Below are positions 16,401 to 25,167 of a DNA stretch of 64,000 bases, piece after piece. Origin of the DNA: Poriferisodalis sp965204195 (GTDB lineage Bacteria; Actinomycetota; Acidimicrobiia; Acidimicrobiales; Poriferisodalaceae); NCBI RefSeq assembly GCF_965204195.1, contig NZ_OZ241975.1, positions 1,178,001 through 1,242,000 of the forward strand, written 5' to 3'. Made by a program: the position numbers and the translations under genes. How positions within the stretch are numbered: position 1 is the first letter of the stretch; every line of letters begins with the position of its first letter. Below the pieces are notes generated by a model. The model did no database searches. It was not told where the DNA came from and was given only the letters and a program-made list of their open reading frames with translations.

Positions 16401-17447
16401 ATGGCAGACGGGCGAGGCGGCGGGACGCTGCGGATCACGGGTGCCCACGTTCACTTCGACGGCTTCAGGGCGCTGGACGGGGTGGACCTCGCGGTCGGCG
16501 ACGGCGAGATGGTGGTGCTGCTGGGGCCATCGGGCTGCGGCAAGACCACGCTGCTGCGGGCCGCCTCGGGGCTGCAGCCGCTGGACGCCGGCCAGATCGA
16601 ACTCGACGGGCGCGACCTGACCGGTCAGCGCCCCGACCAGCGCGGCATCGGCCTGATGTTCCAAGACGAGGTGCTGTTCCCGCACTTCGATGTCGAGGGC
16701 AACGTGGCGTTCGGGTTGCGCATGGCCAGAGTGCCCTTCGCAGAACGGCGCCGGCGAGTGGCCGAAGTACTCGCGCTGGTGGGCCTGGCGGGCTTCGAGG
16801 GCCGCGACGTGGCCACGCTGTCGGGCGGCGAGGCGCAGCGGGTCTCGCTGGCACGGGCCCTCGCCCCCGAACCCAGAGTGCTGTTGCTCGACGAGCCGTT
16901 CGGCTCGCTCGACCGGCTGCTGCGCGAACGGCTCATCAACGAACTGCGGCCCGTGCTCGACCAGGTCGGTGTCACTGCCGTGCACGTCACCCACGACCAT
17001 CACGAGGCATTTGCCTTGGCCGACCGAATTGCGGTGATGGCATCTGGTCGCCTGCTGCGGATCGGCACGCCCGAAGAGGTGTGGACAGACCCCCGCACCG
17101 CCCAGGTGGCCCGATTCTTGGGTCACACGAACGTGTTCGACTCCGAAGTGCCGCCGGAGCTGGCTCAGGCAGCCGGTCGCTCGGACAGCTTCGTGCTGCG
17201 GGCCGACCGCATCGAGGTGGAGGTTGACGACGGCGCCAGCGCGGACGTCGCAGACGCTGTGACGGCACAACTGCCGGCAACGGTGGTCCGGCGTCGCTTC
17301 CGCGGCGACCGCTACGAGCTGCGGCTGGAAGCAGACATCGGAGGCGTCGCCACCACCCTGGACTCCATCACCCCCCACGGACCCGCAGTGGGCACCAACG
17401 TGAAGCTGCACATCGGCCCAAGTGCCGTGCTCGCCCTCGAAACCTAG
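16401..17447 (+). CDS. ABC transporter ATP-binding protein (Fe/thiamine/spermidine-importer type), without partners
   Basis: 348 residues from ATG 16401. Walker A GPSGCGKTT, Q-loop FQDEVLFPH, signature LSGGEAQR, Walker B LLLDEPFGSLD and the H-loop VTHDHHE are all present. A 110-residue C-terminal extension, ending VKLHIGPSAVLAL, is a TOBE-type regulatory domain as in CUT1/FbpC/PotA importers. No permease or binding-protein gene is adjacent on either side, so its transporter must be encoded elsewhere. It converges with the dioxygenase gene, the two stops overlapping by four bases. Confidence 0.9.
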   Translation: MADGRGGGTLRITGAHVHFDGFRALDGVDLAVGDGEMVVLLGPSGCGKTTLLRAASGLQPLDAGQIELDGRDLTGQRPDQRGIGLMFQDEVLFPHFDVEGNVAFGLRMARVPFAERRRRVAEVLALVGLAGFEGRDVATLSGGEAQRVSLARALAPEPRVLLLDEPFGSLDRLLRERLINELRPVLDQVGVTAVHVTHDHHEAFALADRIAVMASGRLLRIGTPEEVWTDPRTAQVARFLGHTNVFDSEVPPELAQAAGRSDSFVLRADRIEVEVDDGASADVADAVTAQLPATVVRRRFRGDRYELRLEADIGGVATTLDSITPHGPAVGTNVKLHIGPSAVLALET

Positions 17448-18622
17448 ATGCCGAGGTCTTTGAGGTTGTAATCCTTGATGGCCTCACGGGCGTCGTCATC
17501 CCAGACGAACTCGTGCTCGCGGCCCACGTTGGGCTGGTACACGAACGGCGTCTCGTCACCGAAGCGCTTGCTGCGGGCATCGATCGCCCAGCCGATCACC
17601 CGGGAGCGCTCGGCGATGTAGACCTCGTCGTACAGCGAGATCGGGTTGTGGACGCCGCCGCTGCGCACGCCCAGCACCGAGCGACGCCGGTGGAAGCCGA
17701 AGTTGATGGTGACCCGCGGCCGCTCGGATGTGTTGGCGAACGAGCCATGGATGGCCTGGCGGCTGGTGATCGCGACATCGCCGGGCTCGCAGATGAGCGG
17801 CACCGCATCGGGGAGCCGGTCTGAGCCTGCTGCCTGGCACATCGCCTTGATGTCCAGCTTGCCCATGCGGTGCGAGCCGGGCACCACCCACAGGCCGTTG
17901 GTGGCATCGCAGCCGTAGAGCTGGGCCATGAAGTTGAAGCCGTGCGTGCCCTCGTCGAGCTCAGGATGGTCCCAGTGCGTCCAGCCGTCCTGGTGCCACG
18001 CCACCGAGCCGCCGAGGCCCGGGTGCTTGATCCACACCACCTCGTTGAACGGCGTGAAATCGGGGCCGTTGAGCGCTTGGGCGACGCCCAGCAGGCCGGG
18101 GTGCGCGTACACCCGCAGGCAGGCCTCGGAGTACTGCAGCGAACCGCTGATGACCTGCGCCACCCATTCCGGCGAGCCGTCGGGGGCTGCGGGCTCGAAC
18201 ATCTTGAACGGATGGCGCCCGTGGGCGACATCGGTGCCGCCGTAGGGATCCGACAGCGGGCGGACGAACGAGATGGCCTTGCCCGTGCGGCCAGCATCGA
18301 GCGCCGGGCGGCCGTGCCGATCGATGTCGGAGTCGGGGCCGGTGGGGCAGCGGTCGAGCAGGTCGATGACGTCAGCCTCGATGTCGGCCAGCTCGTCAGC
18401 GCCGAGCACGCCGGTGAAGACGTAGAAGCCGCAGCGCGAGTAGGCCTCGGCAATCTCGGGATGCAGGTCGCCGCTGTCGGTGAAGCGGATCGGTCCACGG
18501 TTGCCGAGCTGCATCGCCCGCTCGGTGCCGGCTGCCCGGTAGGCGACCATGTCGTCTTCGACATCGCCGTATTCGACGATGGGTACCTCGGTGAGTCCCA
18601 GCGTTGCTGCGTTCGCGCTCAT
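17444..18622 (-). CDS. Phytanoyl-CoA dioxygenase (PhyH) family protein
   Basis: 392 residues. The Fe(II) facial triad is visible: His210-x-Asp212 in AWHQDGWTHWD and the distal His292 in AIHGSF, with Arg301/303 (RPRV) placed to hold 2-oxoglutarate. These enzymes hydroxylate fatty acyl, polyketide or quaternary-ammonium substrates. The gene is monocistronic, between an ABC ATPase and rarA. PhyH paralogues are often numerous in marine Actinobacteria and the substrate cannot be inferred. The start ATG 18622 follows a GGAGGCACT region. Confidence 0.9.
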   Translation of the reverse strand: MSANAATLGLTEVPIVEYGDVEDDMVAYRAAGTERAMQLGNRGPIRFTDSGDLHPEIAEAYSRCGFYVFTGVLGADELADIEADVIDLLDRCPTGPDSDIDRHGRPALDAGRTGKAISFVRPLSDPYGGTDVAHGRHPFKMFEPAAPDGSPEWVAQVISGSLQYSEACLRVYAHPGLLGVAQALNGPDFTPFNEVVWIKHPGLGGSVAWHQDGWTHWDHPELDEGTHGFNFMAQLYGCDATNGLWVVPGSHRMGKLDIKAMCQAAGSDRLPDAVPLICEPGDVAITSRQAIHGSFANTSERPRVTINFGFHRRRSVLGVRSGGVHNPISLYDEVYIAERSRVIGWAIDARSKRFGDETPFVYQPNVGREHEFVWDDDAREAIKDYNLKDLGI

Positions 18623-18638
18623 AGTGCCTCCATTGTGG

Positions 18639-20036
18639 TCAGTCGGCGGCTGGTTCGCTGGATTGCTCGGCGGACTTGGCGGGGCGCAGGTCGCGTTCGC
18701 GGCCGTGCTCGGAGGGTTCCCAGTAGACGTTGCCGGCTACCTCGTCGGGCCGGTGCTGCTGGGGCACCCAGCCGCTCGGGTCGTCATGCGGGTACACGTA
18801 GCCCTCGCCGTGGCCGAGCGACGCCGCGCCTTGGTAGTGGGCGTCTCGCAGGTGGATCGGCACCTCGCCGGTGCCGGCGGAGCGGGCATCGGATTTGGCG
18901 CGGCTGAGCGCGACCGTGACCCGGTTCGATTTTGGCGCCGTAGCGAGGCGCACCACCGCGTGTGCAAGGTTGAGCTGCGCCTCCGGCAGCCCCACGTACT
19001 CGACCGCCCGGGCGGCGGCTTCGGCCACCAGCAGGGCCAAGCTGTCTGCCATGCCGATGTCCTCCGAGGCCAAGATGACCATGCGGCGAGCGATGAAGCG
19101 AGGGTCCTCGCCGGCGTCGAGCATGCGGGCCAGCCAGTACAGCCCGGCGTCGGGATCGGAGCCGCGCAGCGACTTGATGAAGGCGCTGATGGTGTCGTAG
19201 TGGCCGTCGGCGCCGTAGCGGACAGCCTTGGCATCCACGGCGTGCTCAGCATCGGCCAGCGTGACGTGAGTGCCCCCGGCCGATCCCTCACGGGCAGCGT
19301 GCGCTGCTCCGCTGATCTCGACGGCTTCGAGGGCCTCTGCCTCTTGGCGGCGCATGGCGAGCGCCACCGCCACGTCGGTGCTGGTGAGGGCGTGGCGCCC
19401 GTCGCCGCCGCTGCGGGCGGCGATGTGGTCGATGGCGTCAGCGTCGGCCTGGGCGCCCTCGGCTTCCAACGCCCGATCGATGAGGGTGCGCAGCGCAGCG
19501 TCGTCGAGCGGCACCAGCCGGAACAGCGTCGAGCGCGACAGCAACGGCGGGTTCACCTCGAAGTGCGGGTTCTCGGTGGTGGCGCCGATCAGCACGATCA
19601 GGCCGTCCTCGACCGCCGGCAGCAGCGCATCCTGCTGGGCCTTGTTGAAGCGGTGCACCTCGTCGAGAAACAGGATGGTGCCCCGGCCGTGCTCGCCGAG
19701 CCGCAGTCGGGCGTCAGCGATGACCTCGCGTACGTCCTTGACAGTGGCGCTCACCGCCGACAGCTCGCAGAACTCCTTGGCTGTCAGCGCAGCGACGACA
19801 CGTGCCAGCGTGGTCTTGCCGGTGCCGGGAGGCCCCCACAGGATCACCGACGACAGCCGGTCGGCCTCGATCAGCTCCCGCAGCGGCCGTCCAGAAGCGA
19901 GCAGATGGTCTTGGCCGACGATCTCGTCGAGCGTCCGGGGCCGCAGCCGTGCTGCCAGCGGCGCCTGGCGGGCCAAGCGCTCTGCGCCCGCAGCCTCGAA
20001 CAGCCCCTCGCTCACGCCTCGACGGTACGCCGCCAT
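18639..20036 (-). CDS. rarA: Replication-associated recombination protein A (RarA/MgsA AAA+ ATPase)
   Basis: 465 residues from ATG 20036 (GTG 20015 is possible). The clamp-loader-like N-terminus has ARLRPRTLDEIVGQDHLL, Walker A GPPGTGKTT, Walker B FLDEVHRFNKAQQD and sensor GATTENPHFE. The MgsA C-terminal tetramer domain follows (ISAFIKSLRGSDPDAGLYWLARM, HLRDAHY). RarA acts at stalled forks together with SSB and RecA. The tail after about 430 is charged and unique. The gene lies directly downstream of the VOC gene on the same strand. Confidence 0.95.
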   Translation of the reverse strand: MAAYRRGVSEGLFEAAGAERLARQAPLAARLRPRTLDEIVGQDHLLASGRPLRELIEADRLSSVILWGPPGTGKTTLARVVAALTAKEFCELSAVSATVKDVREVIADARLRLGEHGRGTILFLDEVHRFNKAQQDALLPAVEDGLIVLIGATTENPHFEVNPPLLSRSTLFRLVPLDDAALRTLIDRALEAEGAQADADAIDHIAARSGGDGRHALTSTDVAVALAMRRQEAEALEAVEISGAAHAAREGSAGGTHVTLADAEHAVDAKAVRYGADGHYDTISAFIKSLRGSDPDAGLYWLARMLDAGEDPRFIARRMVILASEDIGMADSLALLVAEAAARAVEYVGLPEAQLNLAHAVVRLATAPKSNRVTVALSRAKSDARSAGTGEVPIHLRDAHYQGAASLGHGEGYVYPHDDPSGWVPQQHRPDEVAGNVYWEPSEHGRERDLRPAKSAEQSSEPAAD

Positions 20037-20112
20037 CGCTCAGGGCGCGTGCAGCATGGGCTGCTCGTCGCAAGCTGGTCCACGGTGCGGGCGCGAGCGG
20101 CGAGTGCCCCGA

Positions 20113-20502
20113 TCACAGCTCGGGGTGGTCTACCTCGTAGGCGCGGATGCGCTTGGCGAAGCTCAGGTCGTGTCCCGCTGGGTCGAAGATGGGGAACATG
20201 CGCTCACCCCAGGGGGCGTCCCGGGGAGCTGCTTGCGGCGTCAGGCCCGCGTCGAGCGCTTGCTGATACAGCGCATCCACGTCGTCGACATGGAAGATCA
20301 CCCGGCCCCAGCCGGTCTCGGCCCCCGCAGGGCTGTCCACGGCGATCAGGTTGACGAAGCACTCGGCGCTGCGCAGCGTGCTGAACGGCGCGTCATCGCC
20401 GCCGTAGCTGAGCCGGAAGCCCAGTGCCTCGTAGAACCGCACCGATGCCGCCATGTCGGCGGTCCGCAGCGTGATCGCATTGATCGACTCGACACCAGCC
20501 AC
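20113..20502 (-). CDS. Glyoxalase/VOC-family protein
   Basis: 129 residues from GTG 20502; the longer reading frame to 20625 runs into the start region of the fumarase and is unlikely. One betaalphabetabetabeta unit pair: SINAITLRTADMAASVRFYEALGF, then GRVIFHVDDVDALYQQALDAG and DPAGHDLSF. This is the layout of single-domain VOC proteins (dioxygenase, glyoxalase or resistance type). Metal-ligand positions are only partly conserved, so substrate and metal are unknown. Divergent from the fumarase with a 115-base shared promoter region. Confidence 0.85.
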   Translation of the reverse strand: MAGVESINAITLRTADMAASVRFYEALGFRLSYGGDDAPFSTLRSAECFVNLIAVDSPAGAETGWGRVIFHVDDVDALYQQALDAGLTPQAAPRDAPWGERMFPIFDPAGHDLSFAKRIRAYEVDHPEL

Positions 20503-20617
20503 GGCGCCATTCTCGCCGCAAGATTCGGCATCGCGCCGACACCGCCCGCACGCGTCGCAAACCCGACGTGCCGGTGTGGTCGGCTCGCCAGCGTGCAAGC
20601 GTCCGTAGCATGAAGCA

Positions 20618-22300
20618 ATGAGCACCTACACCCACGTGGAGTTGCTTCCCACCGGACCCGCCGATGTGACCTACCGGCACCTCACGTCCGACTATGTCTC
20701 GACCGTCACTGCCGCGGGGCGGCGCTTCTTGCAGGTCGAGCCCGAGGCGCTGCGGTTGCTCACTGCTGAGGCCATGCGAGACATCTCGCACCTGTTCCGC
20801 ACCGGCCATCTGGCCTCGATCGCTGCGATCCTGGACGATCCCGAAGCTTCGGCCAACGACCGCTTCGTCGCCCTCGAACTGCTCAAGAACGCCAACATCG
20901 CCGCCGGGGGAGTGCTGCCGAGCTGCCAGGACACCGGCACGGCGATCATCTGGGGCCACAAGGGCGAGCGGGTGCTCACCGGCACCGATGACGAGCCCGA
21001 CTTCGACGACGCCGCAGCGATCTCCCAGGGAGTTGCTGACACGTTTCTCACCTCGAACCTGCGCTACTCGCAGATGGCCCCGCTCGACATGTTCACCGAG
21101 CGCAACACCGGCAACAACCTGCCCGCCCAGATCGAGATCTACGCCTCACCAGGCGACGAGTACGAGCTGGTCTTCATGGCCAAAGGAGGCGGCTCGGCCA
21201 ACAAGAGCTTCCTGTTCCAGGAGACCAAGGCCCTGCTCAACCCCGACAGCCTCACCCGGTTCCTCGACGAGAAGCTGCGCACGCTGGGCACTGCCGCCTG
21301 CCCGCCCTATCACTTGGCGGTGGTGATCGGCGGCACTTCGGCCGAGTTCGCGGTGAAGGTGGCCAAGTACGCGTCGGCCAAGTATCTCGACACGCTGCCC
21401 ACCGCCGGCAGCGAGGCCGGCCACGGCTTCCGCGACCTCGAATGGGAAGGCCGGATCCTCGAGCTCACCCGCGAGTTCGGCATCGGCGCGCAGTTCGGCG
21501 GCAAGTACTTCTGCCACGACGTGCGGGTGGTGCGCCTGCCCCGTCACGGAGCGAGCTGCCCCGTTGGCATCGCTGTCTCGTGCTCGGCCGACCGCCAGGC
21601 ACTCGGACGCATCACCGCCGACGGCGTCTTCCTCGAACAGCTCGAGACCGACCCCGCCCGGTTCCTGCCCGAGACAGAGGAACGGGAGCTGTCATCCGGG
21701 GTGGTGCCGATCGACCTGAACCAGCCGATGGACGCCATCCGCAACCAGCTCACCCAGCACCCCGTCAAGACCCGGTTGTCACTCACCGGCACGCTGGTGG
21801 TGGCTCGCGACATCGCCCACGCCAAGCTCAAAGAACGCCTCGACGCCGGCGACGGGCTGCCCGACTACCTGCGCGAGCGGCCCGTGTATTACGCCGGCCC
21901 CGCCAAGACTCCCGAGGGTTACGCCTCTGGCTCGTTCGGCCCCACGACTGCGGGGCGCATGGATTCCTACGTGGAGCAGTTCCAGGCCGCCGGCGGCAGC
22001 CTCGTCATGCTGGCCAAGGGCAACCGGTCACGCCAGGTCATCGAGGCGTGCGCTCGCTACGGCGGCTTCTACCTGGGCTCCATCGGCGGACCTGCGGCGC
22101 GGCTGGCCAAGGACTCGATCCGCAAGGTCGAGGTGCTCGAATACCCCGAGCTGGGCATGGAGGCGGTCTGGCAGATCGAGGTGGAGGACTTCCCGGCCTT
22201 CATCGTGGTGGACGACAAGGGCAACGACTTCTTCAGCGAAGTCTCAACGCCCGTGCAGATTTCTGCGAGCGAAGGGGCTTCGCCCCCGCTCGCGACATAA
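20618..22300 (+). CDS. fumA: Class I fumarate hydratase (4Fe-4S)
   Basis: 560 residues, matching the long one-chain class I type. Cys of the iron-sulfur cluster occur in LPSCQDTGTA, TAACPPYHL and ASCPVG. The C-terminal beta domain has TLVVARDIAHAKL and YYAGPAKTPEGYASGSFGPTTAGRMD. It interconverts fumarate and malate in the TCA cycle; citrate synthase and aconitase lie 9-15 kb downstream. The last 12 codons overlap a strong hairpin and look like an appended, poorly conserved tail. ATG 20618 follows a short spacer. Confidence 0.95.
   Translation: MSTYTHVELLPTGPADVTYRHLTSDYVSTVTAAGRRFLQVEPEALRLLTAEAMRDISHLFRTGHLASIAAILDDPEASANDRFVALELLKNANIAAGGVLPSCQDTGTAIIWGHKGERVLTGTDDEPDFDDAAAISQGVADTFLTSNLRYSQMAPLDMFTERNTGNNLPAQIEIYASPGDEYELVFMAKGGGSANKSFLFQETKALLNPDSLTRFLDEKLRTLGTAACPPYHLAVVIGGTSAEFAVKVAKYASAKYLDTLPTAGSEAGHGFRDLEWEGRILELTREFGIGAQFGGKYFCHDVRVVRLPRHGASCPVGIAVSCSADRQALGRITADGVFLEQLETDPARFLPETEERELSSGVVPIDLNQPMDAIRNQLTQHPVKTRLSLTGTLVVARDIAHAKLKERLDAGDGLPDYLRERPVYYAGPAKTPEGYASGSFGPTTAGRMDSYVEQFQAAGGSLVMLAKGNRSRQVIEACARYGGFYLGSIGGPAARLAKDSIRKVEVLEYPELGMEAVWQIEVEDFPAFIVVDDKGNDFFSEVSTPVQISASEGASPPLAT
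22265..22293 (+). terminator. GC-rich hairpin in the 3' end of the fumarase gene
   Basis: gcgagcg (22265-22271) pairs with cgctcgc (22287-22293), and the inner gggg pairs with cccc around a cttcg loop. It lies inside the last codons of the gene, encoding the tail SEGASPPLA. No T-run follows. It may strengthen the terminator just downstream or be a small inserted palindrome. Confidence 0.35.
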
Positions 22301-22327
22301 GGAACTGAGGGCCTTGCCCTCAGTTCC
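22301..22327. terminator. Bidirectional terminator between fumarase and PGPGW gene
   Basis: Perfect inverted repeat ggaactgagggc / gccctcagttcc with a three-base loop, starting one base after the fumarase stop. Its right arm contains the last codons and stop of the convergent gene. There is no long T-run, so termination strength is a guess. Confidence 0.6.
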
Positions 22328-22763
22328 GCCAGAACAGGATCACGTCGAGCGGGTTGATGTCGCCGACTGTGAACCAGATCGAGGCGGCAATGCCCGCCGC
22401 GGCGAGCAGCACCATGGTGGCGATGGTCGAGCGGGGCAGCTTGCCATCGGCATTGGACGGCAGGCGTTCTCTCACCTTGCCCAGCAGCCGGTCGGCCCAC
22501 GCTGCGTCCCGAGCCAGGATCGCCAGGCCCACGGCCACCACCAGCATCCCAGGGCCGGGCAGCGGCATCATGATGACGCCGAGCACCACCACGCTGAACC
22601 CGAAGCCCATCCTGACCAGCCGGAGCATCGAACTGCGCCACGCCTTCTGACGGGTCGGCTCGCGTTCGCCTGTCTCCAGCTCGGCCGCGATGGCGGCTTC
22701 GCGGAACCGCTCGCTGCGGGTCGGATCGCCGGGATCAGGTGTGTCGGAGGCAAATGTGTTCAT
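22320..22763 (-). CDS. PGPGW-motif transmembrane protein
   Basis: 147 residues from ATG 22763. A charged N-terminus (about 50 residues) leads to a first membrane helix, then the family motif PLPGPGMLVVAVGLAIL, a charged loop WADRLLGKVRERL and a third helix. These small actinobacterial inner-membrane proteins are widespread and of unknown function. The usual W after PGPG is M here. It converges with the fumarase, sharing a palindromic terminator with its stop codon. Confidence 0.85.
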   Translation of the reverse strand: MNTFASDTPDPGDPTRSERFREAAIAAELETGEREPTRQKAWRSSMLRLVRMGFGFSVVVLGVIMMPLPGPGMLVVAVGLAILARDAAWADRLLGKVRERLPSNADGKLPRSTIATMVLLAAAGIAASIWFTVGDINPLDVILFWRN

Positions 22764-22878
22764 GACTCGGCACGGCAGGGGGATGTGGGGCGGCAATAGT
22801 GTGGCGGTTCGTCGGCGTCCCGCAACGTCATCGCTGTGACGGGCGCCGCGCGCCGCAACACAACGAGGAGTCCCAACG

Positions 22879-23760
22879 ATGCCGACCGTCGAAACGCCCG
22901 AGCCGATCACCTGGACGGTGGGCGATGTCCGCATTACCCGCGTCTCCGAGATGGAGGTGCATTGGCCGTTCTCGGTGCTGCTGCCGGGGGCCGACGACCT
23001 CATCGACGACTACGACTGGCTGCGGCCCGATTTCGTCACCGACGACGGCCGCATGCGCCTGTCGATGCACTCGCTGGTGATCGAATCGGAGGGCATGCGC
23101 ATCGTCGTCGACACCTGCGCGGGCAACGACAAGTCGCGTCCCGGCGCGCCGCCGTTCGAGCAGCTCTCCACGCCCTTCCTCGAAGACCTCACTGCCGCCG
23201 GATTCGCCCCCGAGACCATCGACGCCGTGGCCTGCACCCACCTGCACGTGGATCACGTCGGCTGGAACACGCGCCTCGTCGACGGCGAGTGGGTGCCCAC
23301 GTTCGCCAACGCCCGCTACCTGTTCGCACAAAAGGAGTTCGACTACTGGCGCGCCGAGCCGCAGGACTACGGCCCCGTGTTCGAAGACTCGGTGGAGCCG
23401 GTCATGGACGCTGGCCTCGGCGACCTGGTGGCGCTGGATCACCACATCAACGGGGAGGTCTGGTTCGAACCGACGCCTGGCCATACCCCCGGCCATGTCA
23501 GCGTGATCATCGAGTCTGCGGGCGAGCGGGCGGTCATCACCGGGGACATGACGCACCACCCCCTCCAGTTCGCGCATCCCGACCTCGCCTCCAGCGCCGA
23601 CTACAACCGCGACGGCAGCTCCACCGCGACCCGCCTCGACGCCTACCCCCGCTGGGCCGATGGCCGTCTCATCATCGGCACCCATTTCGCCGGCCGCACC
23701 GCAGGCCGCATCACGACGGGCGACCAGCCCAACAGCTGGGTCTTCGCTCCCGGAGGCTGA
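22879..23760 (+). CDS. Metallo-beta-lactamase-fold hydrolase
   Basis: 293 residues. The zinc motif THLHVDHVGWN (about 114-124), a His in PTPGHTPGHVS near 200, an Asp in ITGDMTHH and a late His in IIGTHF make a complete binuclear site. This resembles the lactonase/AttM-like or SdsA-like branch (N-acyl lactonases, glyoxalase II-like). It may open lactones or hydrolyse esters. The substrate is unknown. The gene stands alone after a divergent gap of about 115 bases; a conserved repeat follows its stop. Confidence 0.9.
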   Translation: MPTVETPEPITWTVGDVRITRVSEMEVHWPFSVLLPGADDLIDDYDWLRPDFVTDDGRMRLSMHSLVIESEGMRIVVDTCAGNDKSRPGAPPFEQLSTPFLEDLTAAGFAPETIDAVACTHLHVDHVGWNTRLVDGEWVPTFANARYLFAQKEFDYWRAEPQDYGPVFEDSVEPVMDAGLGDLVALDHHINGEVWFEPTPGHTPGHVSVIIESAGERAVITGDMTHHPLQFAHPDLASSADYNRDGSSTATRLDAYPRWADGRLIIGTHFAGRTAGRITTGDQPNSWVFAPGG

Positions 23761-23811
23761 GCCCCGGGCCCGAGCGGCCCGCGAGCGGAGCGAGCAAGAG
23801 CGGGCAGCACA

Positions 23812-23884
23812 GGGCGAAGCCGGGGCCCGAGCGGCCCGTGAGCCCAATCACATGAGAATGGGGAACAAGAGCGGGAGACAACAG
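23812..23884 (+). repeat. Intergenic repeat, copy A
   Basis: From ggcgaagccggggcc through gagcggcccgtgagcccaat to gcgggaga, about 73 bases. It matches 38767-38695 on the other strand with about five substitutions. It contains a small hairpin, gggcc-cgagc-ggccc, also seen in a second incomplete unit at 23766. It lies downstream of a gene on the same strand, as copy B does. Confidence 0.7.
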
Positions 23885-23909
23885 GCACGGGCCCGGCGGG
23901 CCTTTGCCG

Positions 23910-25022
23910 CTAGCCGCGGGGTTCGCGGGGCAGCCGCAGGATCCGCTCTCCGATGATGTTTCGCAGGATCTGCGTGGTGCCGCCCATGATCGTGTAGGCG
24001 GGCGCGTACACCACGTTGCGCGACACCCGGTTGGCCAGCATCGTCTCGGCGCCTGCCACGTCGCCCACGAAGCGGGAGACCTCCTGCTCGAACTCGGTGC
24101 ACCACGTCTTGGTCACCGCCGAGTACTGGGGGAAGGGCGTCTGGCGCAGCACATTGCGCAGCACCATGTCGCGGCCGATCCGGTAGCCGGTCTCGATACG
24201 GGCCATTCGCTGGCGAATGAGCGGGTCCGAGGTGTCGGCCCGGTCCTTCATGTCGAGGTAGAGGCGCTGGTTCGACGCCAGCCGGTCGATGCCGCCCCGC
24301 TCGTGCTCGAGCTGGCGCATGGTCTGGGAGAAGCTGTTGTTCAGCTCGCCCACCAGGTGTTCAACGGGCACCGCCACGTCGTCGAAGTACACCTCGTTGA
24401 AGTGGGCGTCGCCCGAGGCGTCGCGGATCGGCCGCACCTCGATGCCGGGGGAGTCCATCGACACGACCAGCTCGCTCATGCCCTTGTGCGGCGGGGCGTC
24501 GGGATCGGTGCGGCAGATCAGGTAGCACCAGTTGGCCGTGGCGGCGCCGCTCGTCCAGATCTTCTGGCCGTTCACGATGAAGCGGTCGCCGTCTCGCACC
24601 GCCGTCGTGCCGATCGCGGCCACGTCCGAGCCCGCGTCTGGCTCGGACATGCCGATGCACCAGCGGGATCGCCCGGCGCGCATCTCCGGCAGGAACCGGG
24701 CCTGCTGCTCGGGCGTGCCGTAGGTGAGCAGCACCGGGCCGATCTGGCGATCCGGGAAGAACGAGCTGGCCATCGGAGCGCCCGCGAGCAGCAGCTGCTC
24801 GGTCACCACGAAGCGCTCGACTTCGGGCCGCCCGTCGCCGCCGGCCTCGGCGGGCCAGCACATCCCGATCCAGCCGCGCTCGCCCAGTCGCAGCGTGAAC
24901 TCCTCCGAGTAACCCACCAGCCAGCTGTCGTCGATGGTGAACAGGTCGGCGGTCGCCTCGCGCGCCCACCGGGCTGCTTCGTCGGCCAGATCGGTCAGTT
25001 CCTGGGGCCAGCAGTAGTCCAT
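23910..25022 (-). CDS. Acyl-CoA dehydrogenase
   Basis: 370 residues from ATG 25022 (an ATG at 25043 adds seven). N-terminal helices, the FAD/substrate loop CIGMSEPDAGSDVAAI, KIWTSGA, and the C-terminal IMGGTTQILRNIIGERIL are diagnostic. It oxidises an acyl-CoA at the alpha-beta bond, passing electrons to ETF. The relatively short form with GYRIGRDMVLR is frequent in actinobacterial steroid or branched-acyl degradation. It lies alone, divergent from the LRR-binding-protein gene, with about 145 bases between. Confidence 0.93.
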   Translation of the reverse strand: MDYCWPQELTDLADEAARWAREATADLFTIDDSWLVGYSEEFTLRLGERGWIGMCWPAEAGGDGRPEVERFVVTEQLLLAGAPMASSFFPDRQIGPVLLTYGTPEQQARFLPEMRAGRSRWCIGMSEPDAGSDVAAIGTTAVRDGDRFIVNGQKIWTSGAATANWCYLICRTDPDAPPHKGMSELVVSMDSPGIEVRPIRDASGDAHFNEVYFDDVAVPVEHLVGELNNSFSQTMRQLEHERGGIDRLASNQRLYLDMKDRADTSDPLIRQRMARIETGYRIGRDMVLRNVLRQTPFPQYSAVTKTWCTEFEQEVSRFVGDVAGAETMLANRVSRNVVYAPAYTIMGGTTQILRNIIGERILRLPREPRG

Positions 25023-25167
25023 CGCCGAGACCCTACGGCGCATGGGCGAGACGATTCATGACACCGATCGACGCCGGCGCAGGCAGGCTCCGCTGGGTCG
25101 ACGAGGTCGAGTTGTACTCTGCCCGACCGTCGGCCCGCCCACATTTTCCTGACGCGAGGACACACCC

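Noticed and set aside
16401..17447. A complete import system around the ABC ATPase
   Set aside because: No permease or binding-protein gene adjoins it; the genes on either side are an SDR and a dioxygenase on the other strand.
18549..20354. A 601-codon open frame on the plus strand, and a second at 19270-20613
   Set aside because: Antisense to rarA and the VOC gene, which are intact and conserved.
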